A stretch of 5,534 bases of DNA from Sphingobium sp. (GTDB lineage: Bacteria; Pseudomonadota; Alphaproteobacteria; Sphingomonadales; Sphingomonadaceae), in contig NZ_QFOA01000125.1 in NCBI RefSeq assembly GCF_003248505.1, positions 1 to 5,534 of the forward strand, written 5' to 3'. The notes under the pieces were generated by a model. It was not told the DNA's origin. It saw only the letters and a list, made by a program, of their open reading frames with translations, and did not search any database. Made by a program: the position numbers and the translations under genes. Positions 1 to 5,470 of this stretch are shown here, one piece after another. Position 1 is the stretch's first letter, and each line of letters opens with the position of its first letter.

Positions 1-102
1 GGTCAGGGCTACGCCCCTCCCTACGATCAGCCCAGACAACCGATCCTACCGGCCATCATAGTTGCCGCTCAACCGGCCATCGTAGTTGTCGCCACGCAAT
101 AA
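1..102 (+). CDS. C-terminal end of an unidentified protein (partial, 5' end outside window)
   Basis: Frame 1 is open from the first base to a TAA at 100-102 and gives 33 residues. The segment starts with G-Q-G-Y-A-P-P-Y-D-Q-P, then has a Pro/Gln-containing hydrophobic stretch with two similar units (P-A-I-I-V-A-A-Q and P-A-I-V-V-V-A-T-Q). The units correspond to a DNA direct repeat at 48-68 and 72-92, with 19 of 21 bases identical. A low-complexity Pro/Gln/Val tail is common at the ends of exported or surface proteins, but nothing here identifies the family. The stop lies 24 bases before the ATG of the next gene, so the two could be co-transcribed. The fragment is too short to prove that it is coding; the repeat could instead be non-coding or regulatory. 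Confidence 0.4.
   Translation, partial: GQGYAPPYDQPRQPILPAIIVAAQPAIVVVATQ
48..92. repeat. Imperfect tandem direct repeat, two copies with 24-base period
   Basis: Copies at 48-68 and 72-92 match at 19 of 21 positions; both begin ACCGGCCATC and differ at 58/82 and 65/89. The 24-base period is a multiple of three and keeps the reading frame of the partial gene at 1-102, so a duplicated peptide unit is the simplest explanation. The repeat also sits just upstream of a Crp/Fnr-type regulator, so a pair of operator sites cannot be excluded. However, the repeat is direct rather than the palindrome expected for a Crp-type dimer. Confidence 0.6.
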
Positions 103-126
103 TTGAGGCGAAGGCGTAATAACCGC

Positions 127-855
127 ATGCTGACCGACAAATTCCTTCTGAACCGCCGTCGTCGTGAATTGACTGATGAGGACCTACACATCCTCGAGAC
201 CTCGATCGCCGAGACGAGGGATGTCGCTGCACGCAAGCTGGTCGTTCATGCGAAGGAGCCCGTCCATGTGAGCACGTTGCTCGTCGAGGGCGTCATGTGC
301 CGATACATGGATGACAAGGAGGGCAATCGTCAGATCGTTGCTATCCACATCCCCGGCGATTTCGTCGATCTCCACGGCTACCCGCTCCGCTATCTCGATC
401 ATGACGTTTCCACCATCACACCTTGCAAGCTGGCCTGCGTGCCCCATCAACGGTTGAACGAGATCGTCGCCGCCAGACCAAATCTCAGTCGGCAGCTATG
501 GTTCTCAACCCTGCTCGACGCAGCGATGCATAGGGAATGGACGTTCCGGCTCGGTCGGCTTAGCGCAATGCAGCGTATCGCACACCTGTTCTGTGAGCTG
601 TATTCCCGCATGCGGGCGGTAGGGCTCGCGAAAGATGGGAAGTTCGACCTTGCCCTTAATCAGGGTGACGTGGGGGAGGCTTGCGGCATAACTTCTGTGC
701 ACGTCAACCGGGCACTCCGATCCCTGCGGAACGACGGCCTTATGACCTTCCGCTCGAAGAAGGTCGAAATCCCGGATCGGGTGAAACTAGCCAAATTGGG
801 TGAGTTCGATCCGAGCTACCTGTTCTTTGATTCCGATTTCGATCCGTTGGGATGA
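127..855 (+). CDS. Crp/Fnr-family transcriptional regulator
   Basis: This 242-residue protein has the two-part Crp/Fnr layout. An N-terminal cyclic-nucleotide-type beta-roll spans roughly residues 30-120, with the strand/turn I-P-G-D-F-V-D at 75-81. A long dimer helix (about 120-165) follows, then a C-terminal winged HTH, with the recognition region G-I-T-S-V-H-V-N-R-A-L-R-S-L-R at 187-201 and wing to about 217. The Arg-Ser pair that binds cAMP in CRP is absent, and there is no N-terminal Cys cluster as in FNR, so the signal is unknown. In alphaproteobacteria such paralogues often respond to oxygen, stress or unknown ligands; that is family knowledge only. The start is taken as ATG 127, with GAGG/GAAGG at 104-113 as a somewhat distant ribosome binding site. 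An in-frame TTG at 103, directly after the preceding TAA, would add eight residues (M-R-R-R-R-N-N-R). The family call is secure; the regulon is not known. Confidence 0.93.
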   Translation: MLTDKFLLNRRRRELTDEDLHILETSIAETRDVAARKLVVHAKEPVHVSTLLVEGVMCRYMDDKEGNRQIVAIHIPGDFVDLHGYPLRYLDHDVSTITPCKLACVPHQRLNEIVAARPNLSRQLWFSTLLDAAMHREWTFRLGRLSAMQRIAHLFCELYSRMRAVGLAKDGKFDLALNQGDVGEACGITSVHVNRALRSLRNDGLMTFRSKKVEIPDRVKLAKLGEFDPSYLFFDSDFDPLG

Positions 856-922
856 CGGCGATGATAGTCGGGCAGAGGTGAAGGTGAGGTGCCAGGCCGA
901 CTGATAATGGGAGAGTTGGACG

Positions 923-1567
923 ATGTGCAATCTATACACGGTCCGAAAGAGCGCAGCCGAGGTGGCCGCACACTTCGGAGTCGCGGACCCGACGCAGTCT
1001 AACGCCCCTGAAGAAGTCTATCCTGGCTATCCTGGTGTCGTGATGCGCGAAGAGGGAGGCGTTCGGACGATTCAGTCGATGGTCTGGGGCTTTCCGCTCC
1101 GTTTGAAGGGTATGAAGCCGGAAGCTAAGCCAAAGCCGGTCAACAATATAGCTGACCTTACGAAGAACATGTGGATTGGGCTGGCGCGCAAGCCCCAATG
1201 GCGATGCGTCATCCCTGTCACCCAATTCGCCGAGGCCGAGGGTGAGAAGGGAAGCAAGACACGAACATGGTTCGGTGTGAAGGGTCAGCCGGTATTTGGA
1301 TGGGCCGGCCTTTGGAGAATTAGCGACGAATGGGGTCCTGTCTATTCGGGCGTCATGACCGACTGCAACGAGGCGATCCGTCCGGTCCACGACCGTATGC
1401 CAGTCCTCTTGATGCCGGAAGAATATGATCAATGGCTGCATGGCGACTTCGATGACGCACTTGCCTTTCAGAGCCGATGCTTCCCAGACGATTTGATTAC
1501 GATGGAGCGGACAGACGAACCGTGGGTCAAAAGGAAGGTTTCGGGGAACGAGGAGCTTCTCTTGTAG
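923..1567 (+). CDS. SRAP-domain abasic-site protein (YedK/HMCES family)
   Basis: This 214-residue protein is close to the length of E. coli YedK (222). SRAP proteins bind single-stranded DNA and form a thiazolidine crosslink between the N-terminal Cys and the ring-opened abasic sugar, shielding the site from cleavage during replication. Every expected element is visible. M-C at 1-2 leaves Cys2 at the N-terminus after Met removal. V-W-G-F lies at 54-57, and P-V-N-N at 72-75 supplies the DNA-contacting Asn (probably N74). C-V-I-P-V-T-Q-F-A-E at 95-104 supplies Glu104, and the signature V-H-D-R-M-P-V-L-L at 155-163 supplies His156. ATG 923 is forced by the need for Cys2 and is preceded by GGGAG at 909-913. 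The gene lies 67 bases after the regulator on the same strand and may share its transcript. Such genes often occur on phages and islands and beside SOS genes, but no LexA-type operator is evident just upstream. Confidence 0.95.
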   Translation: MCNLYTVRKSAAEVAAHFGVADPTQSNAPEEVYPGYPGVVMREEGGVRTIQSMVWGFPLRLKGMKPEAKPKPVNNIADLTKNMWIGLARKPQWRCVIPVTQFAEAEGEKGSKTRTWFGVKGQPVFGWAGLWRISDEWGPVYSGVMTDCNEAIRPVHDRMPVLLMPEEYDQWLHGDFDDALAFQSRCFPDDLITMERTDEPWVKRKVSGNEELLL

Positions 1568-1821
1568 CTCGACACCTACTCAACCTATTGAAACCAGCAG
1601 ACCTTGACAACTTTCGATTATATCATTAAAGGTATATTTCTGACTTGAGGTTCTATGACGATTAGCCCTGACACTAATGTCTTGCCGCGTCCGGCGCTTT
1701 TGCCGAACCCTTTGTCGTGCGCTGCCTCCGTCGTCCTCAGCGTAGTCGTATAGTCCATCGTCGGGATCGGGGACTTTGTCCTCGAGCCATAGAGCCGCCC
1801 GCGTAGCCGGCTTGGAAATAC
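1568..1821. other. Intergenic spacer, locally AT-rich, with a possible promoter
   Basis: No convincing gene was found between the SRAP stop and the next plus-strand ORF. The stretch at about 1604-1660 is clearly more AT-rich than its surroundings. It contains a perfect TTGACA at 1604-1609, but the hexamer 17 bases later (TAAAGG, 1627-1632) is a poor -10, and a better TATATT at 1633-1638 is 23 bases away. A plus-strand promoter for the downstream unknown ORF is therefore only possible. No hairpin followed by a T-run was seen after the SRAP gene. Minus-strand frames through the right half are open but unrecognisable. Confidence 0.35.
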
Positions 1822-1830
1822 GTGCGCCAT
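1618..1830 (-). CDS. Doubtful small ORF, 70 codons, with a good ribosome binding site
   Basis: On the minus strand, GAGGG (bases 1838-1842) precedes ATG 1830-1828 by 7 bases, a near-ideal spacing, and the frame runs to a TAA at 1618-1620. The product would be a basic, Thr-rich 70-residue peptide starting M-A-H-V-F-P-S-R-L. I recognise no family. The overlapping frame one base away (running to 1580) also gives protein-like text with an acidic patch D-P-D-D-G-L-Y-D-Y-A-E-D-D. This could be the decayed end of an older gene read in a shifted frame. The ORF is head-to-head with the plus-strand ORF at 1858. Without homologues it should be treated as provisional. Confidence 0.2.
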   Translation of the reverse strand: MAHVFPSRLRGRLYGSRTKSPIPTMDYTTTLRTTEAAHDKGFGKSAGRGKTLVSGLIVIEPQVRNIPLMI

Positions 1831-1857
1831 ATTGGCGCCCTCGACATTGGAAAAACC

Positions 1858-2637
1858 ATGAAACACGCAGTTCTGCCGCACGTGTCCCCGGGCGTGTGCG
1901 ACGTTTTCGAGGAAGCGGTTGCCGTGATCTCACACTGTGCGGATCTTGTCTCCGCTGCTGGCTGCGCCCCTGCCGTAGCATACATGGCTGGAGCGGGAGG
2001 CAATGTCCGCCGCGCGCTGGCCGAGATCGTTCACCGCAATCCTAGTCTCAACGAAACCGCGTCCGGCGAGTTCGACGTCGAGACATTTGGTCAATCGGAG
2101 GTCCTTTCGGTGGCTGGATATCCTGATACCATCAGGAATTGCCATTTGAGCAATGGCGAGTTGGTAGACGTCCGTGCGCTCGTTCACGAAAAGTCGGTCG
2201 AGCGCTCCATATGGATGCGACCGACAGGGGAGTTGCTCGGCGTCCAGGTTCGTGGGCGGGTGAGAGCAACCAGCGAGGGTTTTCTCTTCGAAGACGACCA
2301 GACCCAAGAATCCGTGAAGAAAGGGGTGAGGACCGCAGACCTCGGAAGAGATATCGTCGCGTCCGGCTTCGACCTTTCAGCACGACCGACCTTCGCAGCG
2401 GCTCTGGCGGTTTCGCTCACGACGGCTTCATGGGTCCATCTCGCAACTGGTTCAAGGTGGTATGCGGATGCGCCGACGGCACGATCGGTTGTCCGACTGA
2501 TCGGGGGTGCGCCTTGCGTAGACACTAGGCTGCTGACCCGGCTTGGTGTTTGCGTGGACCGTGAGGTTCTCTGTTGGATAGAGTCACTGGGCTGGAGGCA
2601 TTGGCCTACAGCCTCCGCGCTAACGGCGAGCACTTAA
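1858..2637 (+). CDS. Hypothetical protein of unknown function, 259 residues
   Basis: I recognise no family. The frame is open from 1807 to TAA 2635-2637. Codon statistics over a 75-codon sample fit coding on this strand: about 63% GC at position 1, lower at position 2, about 65% at position 3, and G-rich first positions. The product is a soluble-looking mix of short helices and strands with seven Cys (14, 27, 36, 95, 220, 232, 239) but no CxxC pair, no signal peptide and no clear membrane span. A small-residue stretch, A-A-L-A-V-S-L-T-T-A-S at 181-191, is the most hydrophobic part. ATG 1858 is preferred over GTG 1822 (12 residues longer); each has only a weak TTGGAAA-type site in front. It faces the recombinase operon tail-to-tail and shares its stop bases with it. 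It may be island cargo. A 125-codon antisense ORF (1930-2307) lies in the same codon register and is most likely a shadow. Confidence 0.55.
   Translation: MKHAVLPHVSPGVCDVFEEAVAVISHCADLVSAAGCAPAVAYMAGAGGNVRRALAEIVHRNPSLNETASGEFDVETFGQSEVLSVAGYPDTIRNCHLSNGELVDVRALVHEKSVERSIWMRPTGELLGVQVRGRVRATSEGFLFEDDQTQESVKKGVRTADLGRDIVASGFDLSARPTFAAALAVSLTTASWVHLATGSRWYADAPTARSVVRLIGGAPCVDTRLLTRLGVCVDREVLCWIESLGWRHWPTASALTAST
2590..2613. other. Imperfect hairpin at the convergent gene ends
   Basis: GGCTG (2590-2594) pairs with CAGCC (2609-2613) and AGGC (2596-2599) with GCCT (2604-2607). One G/A mismatch (2595/2608) interrupts the stem, and the loop is ATTG. It lies in the last codons of the unknown plus-strand ORF and 20 bases beyond the stop of the minus-strand coiled-coil gene. 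Neither side has a T-run, so it is not a standard intrinsic terminator. It could still pause polymerase or protect 3' ends where the two transcripts converge, or it may be incidental to coding sequence. Confidence 0.3.
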
Positions 2638-3152
2638 GGTGTCAGTTGTCCATCCTGCGCTCGCCTCCGTTTGGATGTCTTCGCAGGAACCCCAATGACA
2701 TCGTCGCTGCCAAAATAGAGAGCGTCGGATGAGCCACCGTTCGCCACTTCTAGTTCCAATTCAGCGACCCGTTCGTTCAGGAGTTTCACCTCGATGCGGA
2801 ATTTCGAGATGCGCTCCATGAGGTAGAAGTTGTAGGACTGCGCCTGCTGAAGCTGGTGTTGAGCGTTGGCTTTTTCGCGCCTGCTATCGTCGAGCTGCTT
2901 GCGCAAGGGGACCGTTGTGCCGCGTTCCCCGCTCTGTATCCCCGCCCTCGCAGCCAGATCAGGGTATAGTTTCACTATCCTATGACGTCTCACGCCAGAT
3001 TCTAGAGTGAGGGAGTTGAGGTTGACCTTGAGCGACCCGCGGCGAGCGCGCTCGGCAAGTGTCTTAGCCTTTGGCTCACCCCGCTCAAGGCGATCAAGGG
3101 CGTCTTCGATCTGCTTTTGCTCTTGGGCGGTCGGCTCAGTCTTAATGGCCAT
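2634..3152 (-). CDS. Small HTH plus coiled-coil protein, TnpC/DUF6262-like recombinase partner
   Basis: This 172-residue, strongly charged protein has three parts. The first is a basic/acidic N-terminal helix region (about 8-40). The second is a short HTH-like segment, S-L-T-L-E-S-G-V-R-R-H-R-I-V-K-L-Y-P-D-L at 47-66. The third is a long predicted coiled coil from about 83 to 137, with heptad-like Leu/Ile/Val spacing, followed by a flexible basic tail (K-R-R-R at 161-164). HTH then coiled coil is the layout of TnpC of Tn554 and DUF6262 proteins, which accompany tyrosine recombinases and affect insertion efficiency or orientation; membership here is inferred from layout. It is translationally coupled to the recombinase: ATG 3152-3150 lies inside that gene (11-base overlap), with AAGGA placed 8 bases before it. 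The stop TAA (2636-2634) overlaps the stop of the convergent gene. A phage-type DNA-binding accessory factor is the alternative. Confidence 0.75.
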   Translation of the reverse strand: MAIKTEPTAQEQKQIEDALDRLERGEPKAKTLAERARRGSLKVNLNSLTLESGVRRHRIVKLYPDLAARAGIQSGERGTTVPLRKQLDDSRREKANAQHQLQQAQSYNFYLMERISKFRIEVKLLNERVAELELEVANGGSSDALYFGSDDVIGVPAKTSKRRRAQDGQLTP

Positions 3153-5220
3153 CTGGATAATCCTTCACAAGCTGGTCGATATCGATGTCGAGGGATTTGA
3201 GGACGTTCTCGGACGCCAGGTATCGATCACGCGCGACGACGTAGTGGACGTCCATGTGGCGAGCGACCGCCTGCTCCCATATCTTCTTGTTCTCCAGATA
3301 CCGTTGGGCCCAGAAGGGGACGTCTTCGTGGCCGACGGCGAAACAGGCACATCCAGAGCATAGTCGAGGGCTACGCGTGGCGAAGTTCGGCGTCTGGTTG
3401 GACCAGTCCAGCGTCCCTGCGGCAGCATGGCAGCGACTGCCAGTGGGCATCATTCCAATCAGGCACTTGCCGTGCGGAGCGGACCACATGGTGATGTCGC
3501 GCTCCACAAGCCAATCACGGATCACTTCGCTTTTCTCAGTTCCTGTTAGGCCCCGCACGCTAGCCTTGAGATCGTCCAGCTTGTCGACTGCCTTTCTCGC
3601 CATACCGCCCACCCCGCTGTTGCCGTCGAGTGCATCGGCCATGAACTCGATGGCCCGCTCTGTGGCGGCGTCACCGATGAGACCAAGCTGTTCGGCATCC
3701 TTTCCGATATAGGCATCCTGCGTAAGAACAGTGGAGTAGTGCTGGAACTGCTGTGAAATCGCTGGAAGCAACTTCCTGTCGGTGCGGAAGACGAAGTTTG
3801 CCCAGGTCTTTCGCCACTGCTTGGATTTAATCTTCCGGATGCCTTGACCGGCAAAGGAGGATATATTCGGGTCCGTGAAATCTACATCTGACCAGTCCAC
3901 GCGGCGCTCGTAGAAGTCCCTCATCATTATGCTCACTTGATCTGAGAGCATCGGGAGAATGTGACTAGGGCTAGAAGGGAACCCGACCGTGCCGAATTGA
4001 ATCAGCAATTGCTTGTGGATATCCGGGTCGGAGCTTCGTTCGCGCCAAGGAGCGAGTATCGTCTCGATCACCTGGATTGCCCGAACCGCATCCGGGAGAC
4101 GAGTTTCTCCACTTACCCGCGCTGCAAGCAGCCATCGCGCGTCTTCCGGGTGATCCCAGCCTTTACTGACCGTCCCCTTGATGAAGAAGAGCTCATAGGC
4201 ACCGCTGACCGAGATCTCTGTAGTCACGCAGTTCGGCAAGCCGTTCGCTTGCATGCCGGGGGCAAGGGTCAGCACTTCGCCGTGGCGAATTCCGGTGCTG
4301 AAGCGTAGGATGATGATGGCTGCTGCCACCGTATCCATCATCAACCTGCGGAAGGCTAAACCTACGGCGTCTCCCTCTTCGGACTGATCATTGCCCTTGA
4401 TTAGATCTGTGAGCCAAGGACGCCCGTCCGCGTGCTCCCTAGCATATCTATCTATCAGTCTGGGTCTCAGCTTTCGAAACTGTTTAAGGCTGATGCGGCG
4501 CGGGTTCTTCTTGATGACGTCCTTGTTCTCCAAATCAAAGATGAGGTCTTCAAGGCTGAGGACGTCATCAGCGACCTCTCGAATGAAGTTATAGGCCGAA
4601 CTGACGATAGGTATCACCAAGGCGTCCGGGATTGGCGGGGTGAACACCTCGATCGCGGGAGCGATCTCGTCTGCTATGCTCCAGGCAGAGGCTCCACCGA
4701 ATGGTGGAAATGAGATGCCTTGCGCTCCTCTGGCCTGAAGTGTCGTGCGCTGCTCGAAGGCGAACTCAAGAATCTTAAGGTATCCGGTCACGCTTGCCGT
4801 GGTGAGGTCCTCATCACGCTCTTTCTCTTTGGCTCGCAGATGGACTTTCAGGTCTGAGACGAAGTCGGTGACAAGAGCGGGAGAGAATGATACGAAGGAC
4901 TTGCGCTTCTGCGCGTGCATCCACTTTGCGAGATAGCGGAAGCGGCCAAAGACTGAATGGGCTTGGCTGATCGAATAGGGCTGGCCGTCAGGTCGGGAGA
5001 TGAATATCGACCAGAACAGCTCTTTGAACACGGGTGTGAGTTCAATGGGGAAGGTGGTCCAGTCTATTCCGATACCGGAACGCGCAATTGCACGGGTCGG
5101 GGAATCTAGGAGCCAAGCGTCCTCATGCCATTTGCTTGAGGAGGATACGAAGCCCTCAAGTTCGCAAGGGTGAACCCCCGACCGACGCTGGTCGGCAATA
5201 ATATCTGATGTCGTTTTCAT
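3142..5220 (-). CDS. Large tyrosine-recombinase-like integrase with Cys-rich C-terminal domain
   Basis: Site-specific recombinases of this family cut and rejoin DNA through a Tyr-phosphate link. Residues are numbered from the upstream in-frame ATG at 5226. The N-terminal part (about 60-160) is a helical core-binding-like region. The catalytic domain shows T-G-I-R-H-G-E-V with Arg314, a likely beta-hairpin Lys355 (T-V-S-K-G-W), box II as K-Q-W-R (Lys469, Arg472) where HxxR is usual, then Q-H-Y (His496) and D-A-Y-I-G with candidate nucleophile Tyr506. The spacing from His496 to the Tyr is 10, one more than in most integrases. After this comes an extension with Cys588, Cys599, Cys623, Cys626, Cys628 and His633, probably a zinc site. 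At 694 residues it is far larger than lambda-type integrases and nearer TnpB of Tn554 (about 630). The start chosen is ATG 5220 (692 residues), because GGTGGA lies 6 bases before it but directly abuts ATG 5226. It is the central gene of the operon. Confidence 0.88.
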   Translation of the reverse strand: MKTTSDIIADQRRSGVHPCELEGFVSSSSKWHEDAWLLDSPTRAIARSGIGIDWTTFPIELTPVFKELFWSIFISRPDGQPYSISQAHSVFGRFRYLAKWMHAQKRKSFVSFSPALVTDFVSDLKVHLRAKEKERDEDLTTASVTGYLKILEFAFEQRTTLQARGAQGISFPPFGGASAWSIADEIAPAIEVFTPPIPDALVIPIVSSAYNFIREVADDVLSLEDLIFDLENKDVIKKNPRRISLKQFRKLRPRLIDRYAREHADGRPWLTDLIKGNDQSEEGDAVGLAFRRLMMDTVAAAIIILRFSTGIRHGEVLTLAPGMQANGLPNCVTTEISVSGAYELFFIKGTVSKGWDHPEDARWLLAARVSGETRLPDAVRAIQVIETILAPWRERSSDPDIHKQLLIQFGTVGFPSSPSHILPMLSDQVSIMMRDFYERRVDWSDVDFTDPNISSFAGQGIRKIKSKQWRKTWANFVFRTDRKLLPAISQQFQHYSTVLTQDAYIGKDAEQLGLIGDAATERAIEFMADALDGNSGVGGMARKAVDKLDDLKASVRGLTGTEKSEVIRDWLVERDITMWSAPHGKCLIGMMPTGSRCHAAAGTLDWSNQTPNFATRSPRLCSGCACFAVGHEDVPFWAQRYLENKKIWEQAVARHMDVHYVVARDRYLASENVLKSLDIDIDQLVKDYPDGH

Positions 5221-5222
5221 AG

Positions 5223-5378
5223 TCATTCCACCGTTGGTAGATCTGGGATGTCGAGGTAGGCGCTAGTGACGGCTTGGGTTGTGAAACCGAGCACAATCAG
5301 TCGTTCCAGCGCGTCGAACTCAGGCTGCCATCGTTCCAACCAAGCATGTTCGGGCATCAGCGTGCGGCCGCGCTCCAT
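5223..5378 (-). CDS. Small ORF coupled to the recombinase gene, 51 codons or more
   Basis: On the minus strand a frame is open from just after a TAG at 5447-5445 to a TGA at 5225-5223. That stop overlaps ATG 5226 of the recombinase (ATGA) and lies two bases before ATG 5220. From ATG 5378 it encodes 51 residues (M-E-R-G-R-T-L-M-P-E-H-A-W-L-E-R-W-Q...). The 22 preceding open codons also read like protein (S-P-I-A-Y-A-L-A-V-K-L-R-E-A), so the true start may lie further up at a non-ATG codon, or the 5' end may have been lost. A stretch E-R-L-I-V-L-G-F-T-T-Q-A-V-T-S-A-Y-L could be HTH-like. The close junction is typical of translational coupling and suggests a small accessory factor such as an excisionase-like protein, but no family is recognised and the ribosome binding site is weak. 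Confidence 0.5.
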   Translation of the reverse strand: MERGRTLMPEHAWLERWQPEFDALERLIVLGFTTQAVTSAYLDIPDLPTVE

Positions 5379-5440
5379 GGCTTCGCGCAGCTTAACAGCT
5401 AGGGCGTATGCAATGGGGGAGTTGGTATCGATCTTCCGTA

Positions 5441-5470
5441 AGCGCTAAAACACTCCCACAGGGGAGCGCT
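5441..5470. repeat. AGCGCT repeat flanking the hairpin, 30-base inverted structure
   Basis: The palindrome AGCGCT occurs at 5441-5446 and again at 5465-5470, bracketing the terminator-like stem. The outer copies can pair with each other as an alternative to the inner stem. Symmetric arms around a short centre are also the general form of a tyrosine-recombinase core site, and this structure lies in front of such a gene. However, the arms are short and no second copy was seen elsewhere in the window. The plain terminator reading is preferred. Confidence 0.4.
5447..5468 (-). terminator. Candidate intrinsic terminator with short T-run
   Basis: Read on the minus strand, CGCTCCC (5468-5462) pairs with GGGAGTG (5457-5451) around a four-base loop. 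This gives a 7-pair stem with one G-U pair, followed directly by TTTT (5450-5447). On the plus strand the same stem has an A-C mismatch and no T-run, so the signal is oriented to stop minus-strand transcripts. It begins two bases past a TGA at 5472-5470, as expected for the end of an upstream gene. The T-run is short, so termination may be partial and allow read-through into the recombinase operon. Confidence 0.45.

Noticed and set aside
127..855. Assignment of the regulator as FNR or cAMP-CRP
   Set aside because: There is no N-terminal Cys cluster for an Fe-S centre and no Arg-Ser pair for cAMP in the beta-roll, so only the family level is supported.
932..1441. Minus-strand 169-codon ORF
   Set aside because: It is fully antisense to the SRAP gene, whose active-site motifs settle the coding strand.
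1930..2307. Minus-strand 125-codon ORF with protein-like text
   Set aside because: It shares codon boundaries with the longer plus-strand ORF, and first-position G richness is higher on the plus strand (about 41% against 32% in the sample counted). It is most likely a shadow, though conservation could overturn this.
2590..2613. Hairpin as a bidirectional intrinsic terminator
   Set aside because: Neither strand has a T-run after the stem, and the bases lie inside a putative coding region. It is kept only as a structure.
2184..2633. Minus-strand 149-codon ORF in line with the recombinase operon
   Set aside because: The composition is Ser/Thr/Arg-rich and motif-free, typical of an antisense shadow. 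It also starts right at the stop of the coiled-coil gene and lies opposite a longer frame.
3254..3712. Plus-strand 152-codon ORF and the other plus-strand frames over 3142-5226
   Set aside because: They are opposite the recombinase, which carries recognisable catalytic residues throughout. Their translations are low-complexity shadows.
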